Source: Streptomyces sp. MMG1533 (GTDB taxonomy: Bacteria > Actinomycetota > Actinomycetes > Streptomycetales > Streptomycetaceae). Taken from it: 64,000 nt of DNA. Position 1 is the stretch's first letter. Every line of letters begins with the position of its first letter. Positions 58,282 to 64,000 of this stretch are shown piece by piece. Location: the NCBI RefSeq assembly GCF_001279775.1, contig NZ_LGDG01000223.1, forward strand, positions 17,163 to 81,162, written 5' to 3'. The notes beneath the pieces are model-generated. The model had not been told where the DNA came from. It worked only from the letters and a program-made list of their open reading frames with translations, and ran no database searches. The translations under genes and the position numbers were made by a program.

Positions 58282-58380
58282 TTCTAGGTGTCGCCTTGAA
58301 GACTTGGTACGACCGTAGAGGGCTCGCGGCGGCGAGTCAAGCGCCCAACTCAACTCTTCTAGTTGCGTCTTGAGTGGGCG
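58282..58380. promoter_or_regulatory. Divergent operator region
   Basis: TTCTAG..CTTGA occurs twice (58282-58299 and 58357-58373). The second copy is embedded in a dyad: CGCCC-A-ACTCAA (58342-58353) with TTGAGT-GGGCG (58370-58380), and CAACT-CTTCT-AGTTG inside (58351-58365). It lies between divergent genes at 58147 and 58405. Confidence 0.5.
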
Positions 58381-58404
58381 TCGGATGGCCCGTACTCTCG
58401 CGTC

Positions 58405-58659
58405 ATGGCCGACTCCCCCGACGCTCCCTTCACCCGCTACGACGAGCAGCTGCGCGCGATCACTGACCTGAATGAGCGCTGGGCCGCCTACCTCAGCCTC
58501 GCCGAGTTCCTCGAGGACGAGCTGGAGCTGTGGCGGAGGCGGCAGCGTCAGGAGATCGCTCTGGGCTTCCGCGACGAGGGGAAGACATGGAAGGAGATCG
58601 GGGAGGCCATGGGAGACGTCTCGCTCCAACGCGCCTTCCAGTACGGCAAGGGAGAGTGA
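58405..58659 (+). CDS. Small HTH regulator
   Basis: 84 residues: N-terminal helices and a C-terminal helix-turn-helix-like unit (FRDEGKTWKEIGEAMGDVSLQRAFQYG). No clear ribosome binding site precedes ATG 58405, which may be leaderless. It could control the divergent operon through the dyad at 58342-58380. Confidence 0.6.
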   Translation: MADSPDAPFTRYDEQLRAITDLNERWAAYLSLAEFLEDELELWRRRQRQEIALGFRDEGKTWKEIGEAMGDVSLQRAFQYGKGE

Positions 58660-58716
58660 CCGGGAATCCATGGGATCGAGTCTTCGCGTGCGTGCGCGCC
58701 CAGGCCATGAAGACCC

Positions 58717-58766
58717 CGTGCAGCAACATGCAGTGATCATGCAGCGGACATGCAGACACCATGCAG
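58717..58766. repeat. Iteron-like array CATGCAG, 11-bp period
   Basis: CATGCAG begins at 58727, 58738, 58749 and 58760, exactly 11 bp apart, preceded by CGTGCAG at 58717. Bases between copies are not conserved, so the heptamer on one helical face is the signal. It is 44-93 bp upstream of the HTH-Nudix gene. Either plasmid iterons or an operator array. Confidence 0.75.
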
Positions 58767-58809
58767 TCCCGTTGCGAGAAGGCCCACGACAGCGGCTCGG
58801 GAGCCGATA

Positions 58810-59448
58810 GTGGACGTCGTACAGCAGTGGAACGGGCAGCAAGCGGCCTGGCTCCAGGAAGCATTCGACATGACCCAGGAAGAGTTCGCGGGTCGCCTCG
58901 GAGTATCGGTGCGCAGCGTCGCCAATTGGCACGCCTCGCCGAACATGATTCCGCAGCGCGAAACGCAGCGAATCCTGGACACGGCTTACGAGAAGGCAGG
59001 TGATGCGGTGCGCAGGCGGTTTATCCATTTGTCGCGGATAGCGGCGCCACAGCCGGAGGCGCAGGCGTTGCGGGTGGCGATCGCCGTGGTCCGCCGGGGC
59101 GGTGACGTGCTGCTTGTGTGCAGGCAGGACGGCGATGACATCACCTGGCAGTTCCCGGCGGGCATCGTGAAGCCGGGCGGCTCGGCGGCGAAAGTCGCGG
59201 TCCGGGAAACCCTGGACGAGACCGGCATTCACTGCATGGTCCGCGAGCACTTGGGTGAACGGCTCCATCCGATCACGCGCGCGCTCTGCTCATACTTCAT
59301 TTGCGATTACGTGCACGGCGAGGCGATCAATGGGGATTCCTCCGAGAACGTCGCCGTGGCGTGGGCCCCGATAGACGGGCTCGCGCGCTACATCCCCAAC
59401 GACCGCATCTACCCGCCGATCCTCGAGGCACTGGAGGCCACCGTATGA
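58810..59448 (+). CDS. HTH-Nudix fusion protein (Pif-like)
   Basis: 212 residues: an N-terminal XRE-type HTH (FDMTQEEFAGRLGVSVRSVANW) and a C-terminal Nudix domain with box GIVKPGGS..VRETLDETGI. The usual first Glu of the Nudix box is Gly, but the RExxxxE core is kept. In pSAM2 the Nudix protein Pif gives transfer immunity, so a similar role is an attractive inference. GTG 58810 is preceded by GGGAG. It is coupled by 4 bases to the second Nudix gene. Confidence 0.8.
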   Translation: MDVVQQWNGQQAAWLQEAFDMTQEEFAGRLGVSVRSVANWHASPNMIPQRETQRILDTAYEKAGDAVRRRFIHLSRIAAPQPEAQALRVAIAVVRRGGDVLLVCRQDGDDITWQFPAGIVKPGGSAAKVAVRETLDETGIHCMVREHLGERLHPITRALCSYFICDYVHGEAINGDSSENVAVAWAPIDGLARYIPNDRIYPPILEALEATV

Positions 59449-59852
59449 CCACCGAGACGAAGAAGCCCGACGTGTCCGCCGCGATCATCACCGACGGTGA
59501 GCGTGTCCTGATGGTGCGCCGCCGCGTGAAGGAGGGCGAACTGTCCTGGCAGTTCCCGGCCGGCGGCGTCGAGGACGGGGAGACGGCGGAGCAGGCTGCC
59601 GTGCGGGAGACGCTCGAGGAGACGGGCCTGACGGTGAAGGTCGTGAAGTACATCGGCGACCGGGTGCACCCGAAGTCCGGCAAGTTCATGGCGTACACGG
59701 CATGCAAGACGGTGTCCGGCGAGGCGTATGTCGCCGACGCTGACGAGCTCGACAAGGTGGCCTGGGTGCGACACGAGGAGATCCCCGGCCTGGTGCCCTA
59801 CGGCCTGTTCGAGCCGGTTCAGGAGTACCTCGACGAGGCGTTGTCGCAGTAG
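59445..59852 (+). CDS. Nudix hydrolase
   Basis: 135 residues with a complete Nudix box (GGVEDGETAEQAAVRETLEE then TGL). Hydrolyses a nucleoside diphosphate linked to another group; substrate unknown. Translationally coupled (ATGA) to the HTH-Nudix gene, so the pair may act together, one with DNA binding. Confidence 0.9.
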   Translation: MTTETKKPDVSAAIITDGERVLMVRRRVKEGELSWQFPAGGVEDGETAEQAAVRETLEETGLTVKVVKYIGDRVHPKSGKFMAYTACKTVSGEAYVADADELDKVAWVRHEEIPGLVPYGLFEPVQEYLDEALSQ

Positions 59853-59942
59853 GAGCCCCGTCAGGCGGGCCGCAAATGTGACGCCGAACACAGCAATCAC
59901 AGTGTGAGCAGGCGCGACAATTGATCCGTCCTCAAAAGCGAG

Positions 59943-59996
59943 CGGCCCGGTGCGCGAACACCGGGCCGGATCGAACCGGCGAGCGCGAACTCGCCG
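59943..59996 (+). ncRNA. Structured 5' leader with two CGCGAA-loop hairpins
   Basis: CGGCCCGGTG-CGCGAA-CACCGGGCCG (59943-59968) is a perfect 10-bp stem; CGGCGAG-CGCGAA-CTCGCCG (59977-59996) is a perfect 7-bp stem with the same six-base loop. Both precede the gene at 60031. The first may also end the Nudix transcript. Confidence 0.4.
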
Positions 59997-60030
59997 ATCC
60001 ACAACCACTCCCCGCTAGAGAAGAGGCCAG

Positions 60031-60345
60031 ATGCACACCTTACTGCGCAAGGCTGCCCACGCGCCTGCGTCATACGCCACACCCGCCCTGTCGCCGGACC
60101 GCATCCTCGACGCCCCGCTCGCCGACCTGCTCTCCGAGGCCGGCGCGGAGATCGTGCCGAGTTCGATCGCCGACCGCACCTTCTTCGGGGCGGTCGTGCA
60201 GCGGAAGAACGGCGAGCTGTACCTGTCGATGCCGACGGGGCGCTCCGAGCTGGAGCACGACACAGTGGCCCGCTACTTGCTGGCGCAGGTCTTCGACGTC
60301 GGCCTGCCGGGGCTGCCGGAGCCGTTCGTCACGAGTCGGATCTGA
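60031..60345 (+). CDS. Hypothetical protein
   Basis: 104 residues with a loop-rich start and RKNGELYLSMPTGRSELEHDTVARYLL. It follows GAAGAGG closely. No domain recognised. Confidence 0.55.
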   Translation: MHTLLRKAAHAPASYATPALSPDRILDAPLADLLSEAGAEIVPSSIADRTFFGAVVQRKNGELYLSMPTGRSELEHDTVARYLLAQVFDVGLPGLPEPFVTSRI

Positions 60346-60410
60346 CGGCGAATTGCCGGGCGGAATGGCCGACTTGGGCCACATCCGCCACCTAGAATTG
60401 CAGCAAAAAG

Positions 60411-60446
60411 AAGCGGCCGGACGGGGCTCATTCCGTCCGGCCGCTT
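60411..60446 (+). terminator. Strong terminator
   Basis: AAGCGGCCGGAC (60411-60422) pairs perfectly with GTCCGGCCGCTT (60435-60446), 12 bp, followed by TGCC. Confidence 0.75.
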
Positions 60447-60509
60447 TGCCTATCCAAAGCGGGTCGCCACCCGCTTCGTTCGCCCTCACCGCCAAGCGAG
60501 GTATACGCA

Positions 60510-60559
60510 TGACGATACCGATGACGCCGCAATGTCGCCACCAGGCGGTGGCCAGTTGA
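60510..60559 (+). CDS. 16-residue leader peptide frame
   Basis: MTIPMTPQCRHQAVAS. GCGAGG lies 7 bases before ATG. Its TGA overlaps a TTG start in the next gene (TTGA), which would couple translation. May be a coupling peptide or an alternative start region. Confidence 0.35.
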
Positions 60560-60909
60560 GGACGTTCCGCTCCAAGCCGAAGAGCGGCTGGACGCCGACC
60601 AGTAACCAGCATGTCGCCCGGAACTACGTCCTGAGTCTGAAGGCGAAGGGCCTGCTCGTCACCTTCCTGTCTCAGCCCGACGGTAGCGGGATGACTGTCG
60701 AGCGGCTCGCCTACCTCCACAAGGCCGCAGGCGGCAAAGGCGAGGGCGAGCACGCGATCCGCGAGGCCCTGAAGGAGCTGCGGGCCGCCGGCTTGGTGAC
60801 GCATGCGAAGGAGAAGGGCAAGGGCGGGCGGTGGCAGACGACGACGCTCGTGAGCGACACCCCGGAGGGCCTGTTGCTGCTGCTGAAGCAGATCTCACCG
60901 GACCCCTAA
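60532..60909 (+). CDS. Winged-helix protein, probably truncated
   Basis: 125 residues from ATG 60532, or 117 from TTG 60556 (RTFRSKPKSGWTPTSNQHVARN). The core (MTVERLAYLHKAAGGKGEGEHAIREALKELRAAG) is a winged helix like the regulatory or Rep-like proteins of Streptomyces plasmids and ICEs. The frame stops at SPDP, but protein-like sequence continues in another frame downstream, so the C-terminus seems lost by frameshift. Confidence 0.6.
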   Translation: MSPPGGGQLRTFRSKPKSGWTPTSNQHVARNYVLSLKAKGLLVTFLSQPDGSGMTVERLAYLHKAAGGKGEGEHAIREALKELRAAGLVTHAKEKGKGGRWQTTTLVSDTPEGLLLLLKQISPDP

Positions 60910-61277
60910 TTTTCCGGGAGCCGGACGCTCCGGGTGCCGGACTGTCCGGAGTCCCGCGATTGGGGGGTCAACTACGTAAGACCACTACCTGGAAGAAGGC
61001 TGGCTGGAATATCCCGCTCCTCGAAGAGGAGACGCCTTCCTCGCTTCCCGCCAGCTGTTCGCGCGGGCGCACGCGAGGGCAAGCAGGCGCAGCAGCTCGC
61101 CTTCTTCCCGCTGCGGTCGGTGTCCTGACGGTCACCCGAACGTCTCGTCTGCGTCGGGCGGGACCCCTGGTGTCGCCCGCCTGTGGCCCCGCTCACAGAC
61201 GCCGTCGACGGCTTGGCGGAGCGTCTCCTTCCGCTGGACGCTGCTGGCCTCAACTCCCTGCGCCACAGCCGAGGTTG
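60910..61277 (+). pseudogene. Probable decayed C-terminal part of the winged-helix gene
   Basis: One frame reads LGGQLRKTTTWKKAGWNIPL and LLEEETPSS; another, in phase with the upstream gene, reads AREGKQAQQLAFFPL and later LTDAVDGLAERLLPLDAAGL. None has a credible start. This is what two or more frameshifts in a longer gene would leave. It also holds the CCGGA-N3-TCCGG dyads. Confidence 0.35.
60921..60949. repeat. Tandem CCGGA-N3-TCCGG dyads
   Basis: CCGGACGCTCCGG (60921-60933) and CCGGACTGTCCGG (60937-60949) are two dyads with identical arms, 16 bp apart, 12 bp after the winged-helix stop codon. Confidence 0.5.
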
Positions 61278-61279
61278 CC

Positions 61280-61606
61280 GTGAACTGTCCAAGCCCGAAA
61301 TGCGGTTCGTCGAACGTCCAACTCCTGTCGCACTACGTGGACGGTCTGCCTACCGGGTCACCGCACAGGTCCACCTACGCGGAGCCGGCCGGGGCCGACG
61401 GTTCGTATCTGCTGGCGGCGGGGCTGGCTCTGGTGGGGTTGTACGCGCTGGTGTCGGGCGAGATCCTCGCGGGACTGGTGGCGCTCGCCGCTGGGGGTGG
61501 CTGGGGTTTCGTGATCCACAAGAAGGCGGAGGCGAGCGACCACGCCCGGGCCGCGTGGGCGAACCGCAGGATCTGCCTGGCGTGCACGGAGCAGTGGGTG
61601 CCGTAG
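61280..61606 (+). CDS. Zinc-ribbon membrane protein
   Basis: 108 residues: N-terminal CPSPKCGSSN, a hydrophobic pair (GSYLLAAGLALVGLYALVSG; LAGLVALAAGGGWGFV), and C-terminal CLACTEQW, so a zinc ribbon split around membrane helices. GTG start. This type recurs on Streptomyces integrative elements; role unknown. Confidence 0.65.
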   Translation: MNCPSPKCGSSNVQLLSHYVDGLPTGSPHRSTYAEPAGADGSYLLAAGLALVGLYALVSGEILAGLVALAAGGGWGFVIHKKAEASDHARAAWANRRICLACTEQWVP

Positions 61607-61754
61607 GCGGCCGAGCAAGGCCCGGGCCACTTCGAACGCGGTGGCGCTTGGATGCGTACAAGAGGGCTAGTCGGATGGGTGCAGGTCATCCCCAAGGGGG
61701 AAGAATTCGACAGATGAGCCGTCTGGCTGGACAGCGGCTAGTGACGGCGGTCAC

Positions 61755-61778
61755 AGTGTCAGACCCTGATGGGACACT
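61755..61778. promoter_or_regulatory. Dyad upstream of paired genes
   Basis: AGTGTC (61755-61760) and GACACT (61773-61778), 12 bp apart, 42 bp before ATG 61820. Typical position for an autoregulated operator. Confidence 0.45.
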
Positions 61779-61819
61779 ACTGTCATCGAGAAAGCTACCG
61801 GGGGGTAGGGGCGATTCAG

Positions 61820-62029
61820 ATGACCATCCAAGAGCAGCGGGCTTCGGATCACGACGACGACGTCATCACCGAACTGTCCGAGGAAGAGTTCCGTGAGGCC
61901 GCCTACGCGGCCCTGGACCGGATCGGTCTGACCTACGCAGAGCTGCGGGACATGGCGCGCCGGCGCGACTTCAGCTCAGCGCAGGCACAGTCGCTGTGGG
62001 TATCTATCGGCGGCGCACTTGATCTCTGA
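61820..62029 (+). CDS. Small protein, antitoxin-like partner
   Basis: 69 residues: ELSEEEFREAAYAALDRIGLTYAELRDMARRRDFSSAQ ends in a Trp-containing tail. Many actinobacterial gene pairs start with such a 'one domain that looks like an antitoxin' protein before a larger partner. It overlaps the next gene by 11 bases. An upstream dyad fits autoregulation. Assignment is tentative. Confidence 0.5.
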   Translation: MTIQEQRASDHDDDVITELSEEEFREAAYAALDRIGLTYAELRDMARRRDFSSAQAQSLWVSIGGALDL

Positions 62030-62687
62030 CAAGCTTCGCAACCAGACGAACAGATTCGCCAAGGAGATCCAGAATCTCCTGAACTGCACCATCGCTAATC
62101 ACGTCCAGATAAAGGCGGTCGCGCTCTCCAAGGGCGACGACCGCCTTTTCGCGCTCGGGCACCTGATCGACAAGACCACGATGACGGCGCAGCGTTTCCG
62201 GCTGAAACCGCGGGCACCGAAGGTCGAGCTGTGGATGGACGTCAGCTTCCAGCTGCGCCTCGACGCCGAGCGCGAGCACCTGATGGTCCACAAGTCGTTC
62301 TTCGGCGTGTTCGGCTCACAGGATGCAAAGCACGGGCTGTTCCACTACGACTACGAGCGAGACAAGGCGGACGGCTACCCGGACGCTCACCTGCAGGTGT
62401 ACGGGGCGTCGGAGCTGTTCGGCACGCTGAATGATCCGAAGACGGATACAGGCCGGTCGTTCGCGCAGCTGCACTTCCCGGTAGGCGGGAAACGCTTCCG
62501 TCCCTGCCTGGAGGACATCATCGAGTTCTTGGCAGTGGAACGCCTGGTCGAGGCACGCGACGGCTACGAGAAGGTCCTGGAGGTCGGCCGCGAAGGCTTC
62601 CGCCGGAACCAGTTGTGGGCCGCAATGCGCCGCGACCCGGATGCCGTGGCGACGTTCGTGGACCGGTACGGCGTGCCGAAGTCGTAG
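62019..62687 (+). CDS. Larger partner of the paired genes
   Basis: 222 residues, TTG start inside the previous gene. Mixed alpha/beta with VELWMDVSFQLRLDAEREHLMV and HGLFHYDYERDKADGYPDAH, LQVYGASE. No catalytic motif I can name. Conserved pairs of this form occur in actinobacterial accessory DNA; a toxin role is inferred only from layout. Confidence 0.5.
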   Translation: MISDKLRNQTNRFAKEIQNLLNCTIANHVQIKAVALSKGDDRLFALGHLIDKTTMTAQRFRLKPRAPKVELWMDVSFQLRLDAEREHLMVHKSFFGVFGSQDAKHGLFHYDYERDKADGYPDAHLQVYGASELFGTLNDPKTDTGRSFAQLHFPVGGKRFRPCLEDIIEFLAVERLVEARDGYEKVLEVGREGFRRNQLWAAMRRDPDAVATFVDRYGVPKS

Positions 62688-62703
62688 CGAGGCGCACGAA
62701 AAG

Positions 62704-62731
62704 AGGCCCGCACCCATCTGGGTGCGGGCCT
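62704..62731. terminator. Strong terminator
   Basis: AGGCCCGCACCC pairs with GGGTGCGGGCCT in a 12-bp perfect stem (62704-62731) with a 4-nt loop, between convergent genes. Confidence 0.8.
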
Positions 62732-62740
62732 TCGCCGTGT

Positions 62741-62917
62741 TCATCCTTTCCGTCGCCGGAGCCATCGCCGGAGTCGGTCGAGGGGTGTGGGCCGGGGTGT
62801 GGCTGGCGGGTTGCCGCGGCGGATGAGGTCGAAGTACTCCTTGCTGCTGAGGTGGCCGTCCATCCAGGCCCGGCCTGGTTCCTGCATGTCGACGGGGTCG
62901 TGATCGGAGTCGGTCAC
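62741..62917 (-). CDS. 58-residue small protein
   Basis: VTDSDHDPVDMQEPGRAWMD and a basic C-terminus (RLRRWLRRRKG). GTG overlaps the upstream stop by 4 bases; the gene ends at the terminator. Confidence 0.5.
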   Translation of the reverse strand: MTDSDHDPVDMQEPGRAWMDGHLSSKEYFDLIRRGNPPATPRPTPLDRLRRWLRRRKG

Positions 62918-63297
62918 GCGTCGATCCCTTCGGGGCAGCCGATGGTGCGGCAGCCGTCATGGAGGTAGCAGCCGTGCGCGCAGCGCGGCCGGTTGTAGTC
63001 CGGCTCCTTGTCGCGGTGTGGGGCGCGGCGGACGGGCATGGTGGGCCGTTTGTGCCAGCCGGCGGGCTCGTCTTGGATGTCGGGATCCCAGGCGGCGACG
63101 GCGGCCCGTACCGCGGCCGGGTCGCGGGGGTAGCACCAGCCGTGGTCGTAGCCGAGATCATCGTCGTGGGGGACGGCGATGAGGCGGATGTTGAAGCCCT
63201 GCCAGATCCACAGGTAGCGGTGGGTGTCGTCGGCGGCGAGTTCCTCGCCCTGCCAGTGCTCATCCAGCAGTGGCTCGGGGTGGTGCGTGACGGTCAT
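62914..63297 (-). CDS. Hypothetical protein with Cys/His cluster
   Basis: 127 residues; RYLWIWQGFNIRLIAVPHDDD in the first half, CAHGCYLHDGCRTIGCPEG at the end, which could bind zinc. Operon with the LuxR gene; function unknown. Confidence 0.55.
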   Translation of the reverse strand: MTVTHHPEPLLDEHWQGEELAADDTHRYLWIWQGFNIRLIAVPHDDDLGYDHGWCYPRDPAAVRAAVAAWDPDIQDEPAGWHKRPTMPVRRAPHRDKEPDYNRPRCAHGCYLHDGCRTIGCPEGIDA

Positions 63298-63554
63298 GCG
63301 GCGTGCTCCTGGTGCTGGTCGAGTTCGATTTCGTCGAAGTGGATGACGTGCCGCCGCAGGGCGATGACGACGGCGTGTGTGCGGGACCGGGCACCGAGGC
63401 GGGCGGCGGCTTCCTTCAGGCGGAGGTGGACGCCCTGCTCGGTCGTGTCGAGGCGGGCCGCGATCTGGCGGCTCGTGTAGCCGGACGCGGCCAGGCGGAG
63501 CGCGGCGAGCTGGCCGGGGCTGAGCGGCTTGCCCTCGTAGGCAGGGCTTCTCAC
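63294..63554 (-). CDS. LuxR-type HTH protein
   Basis: 86 residues, almost only a LuxR helix-turn-helix: LSPGQLAALRLAASGYTSRQ, then IAARLDTTEQGVHLRLKEAAARLG. There is no sensor or receiver domain. It overlaps genes on both sides by 4 bases, so it is a small operon regulator typical of phage and ICE modules. Confidence 0.8.
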   Translation of the reverse strand: MRSPAYEGKPLSPGQLAALRLAASGYTSRQIAARLDTTEQGVHLRLKEAAARLGARSRTHAVVIALRRHVIHFDEIELDQHQEHAA

Positions 63555-63751
63555 GCCTGCCTCCCGGGCTTTGTCCGTGGCGCCCGGAGTCGCCCTTCGC
63601 GGATGGCCATCTGCCGGAGTGCTTCCTCGATGACGTGGGCGGGGACGAGGCCGGCGAAGCAGTCGCGGAGGAGCTGCTCGGTGCCGGCGCTGATGTAGCG
63701 GCGGCGGGCCGGTTTCTTCGGGAGGTGCGCGGCGGGTTTGGGTGGAATCAC
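63551..63751 (-). CDS. Small basic protein
   Basis: 66 residues, VIPPKPAAHLPKKPARRRY, then TEQLLRDCFAGLVPAHVIEE. GTG 63751 was preferred for its AGGGAG ribosome binding site and 4-base overlap with the next gene upstream. Confidence 0.55.
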   Translation of the reverse strand: MIPPKPAAHLPKKPARRRYISAGTEQLLRDCFAGLVPAHVIEEALRQMAIREGRLRAPRTKPGRQA

Positions 63752-64000
63752 TGGTACTCCCTGGGGGTCTCCGTGTTGTGCCATCCGTTGCAGTGGTCGC
63801 ATGCGGCCGGTGTGTGGTGGTGGGTGTGGGTGATGGTGGGGAGGAGTGCGGCCAACGCGTGGTCGCGGGTGGTGTAGCGGGGTTGGCGGGTGGGGCAGGC
63901 GGGTGGGCGGGTCGTTTTGGGGGGGTGGGGGAGGCAGGGGGGGGGGGGGATGACGGGGTGCCGGTGGTGGGGGGGGCGATGGCGGGGGGGGGGGGGGGGG
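63748..64000 (-). CDS. Partial Cys/His protein running into contig end
   Basis: The C-terminal ~50 codons are clear: CPTRQPRYTTRDHALAALLP and AACDHCNGWHN to a TGA that overlaps the gene at 63551. CDHCNGWH is a zinc-binding type. The start cannot be found because sequence beyond about 63905 is unreliable. Confidence 0.4.
   Translation of the reverse strand, partial: PPPPPRHRPPHHRHPVIPPPPCLPHPPKTTRPPACPTRQPRYTTRDHALAALLPTITHTHHHTPAACDHCNGWHNTETPREYQ
63880..64000. other. Low-complexity poly-G contig end
   Basis: G runs of up to 18 bases with interspersed fragments, unlike anything earlier in the window. Most likely a sequencing or assembly artefact at the end of a contig. Confidence 0.8.

Overview
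The window is high-GC actinobacterial DNA, almost certainly Streptomyces: GTG and TTG starts are common, third positions are strongly GC, and Streptomyces-type families are present (DUF6233, DUF6221, DUF2637, DUF4236, GntR/UTRA). Only the first kilobase looks like core chromosome (uppP, 174-1049). From about 1.1 kb to the end at 64 kb the sequence is accessory: a siphovirus-type prophage joined to a plasmid/ICE-like conjugation and maintenance module. The last ~120 bases are G homopolymer runs and look like a contig-end artefact, so the right end of the element and any integrase or replication initiator to the right are not visible.

Layout. 1.1-9 kb: short regulatory and orphan genes on both strands, including two GntR regulators, a ribbon-helix-helix protein with two 20-bp operators, a stand-alone LexA-type winged helix beside an SOS-like box, and several dyads and terminators. 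9.3-11.6 kb (minus): endonuclease VII-like nuclease, small serine recombinase, DnaQ-like exonuclease. 11.8-37.8 kb (minus, read right to left): the virion module, with HNH nucleases, a primase/polymerase-like protein, terminase, portal, MuF-like protein, scaffold, major capsid, head-tail connectors, tail proteins, tail-assembly chaperones joined by a -1 frameshift at GGGGAAA, a 1507-residue tape measure, baseplate/minor tail proteins, amidase, holins and a collagen-like membrane protein. Two GT-B glycosyltransferase genes are interleaved with the head-tail connector genes, and a plus-strand moron sits in the same block. 37.8-44 kb (minus): small unknown genes, a methyltransferase, a 22-codon glycosyltransferase remnant, and tail-fibre genes ending in an SGNH-hydrolase fibre.

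44-58 kb (minus, with short plus-strand islands) is plasmid-like: zinc-ribbon protein, metallopeptidase, PP2C phosphatase, a FtsK/TraB-like translocase with a DUF2637/Spd-like coiled-coil membrane protein and further small membrane proteins, and a HIT protein. A ~150-bp imperfect palindrome built from TGCTCG repeats lies immediately 3' of the translocase gene, where Streptomyces transfer loci (clt) can occur. 58-63 kb: an HTH regulator, four CATGCAG repeats at exact 11-bp spacing, an HTH-Nudix/Nudix pair reminiscent of the pSAM2 immunity factor Pif, a winged-helix protein with a decayed C-terminus, a possible toxin-antitoxin-like pair, and a minus-strand operon with a LuxR-type regulator.

Working model: a phage-plasmid or conjugative prophage that could spread both as virions and by FtsK-type double-stranded DNA transfer. 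The unusual parts are the glycosyltransferases embedded in the capsid operon and the set of repeat-based cis loci. Function assignments rest on motifs, gene order and family knowledge; no database search was run.
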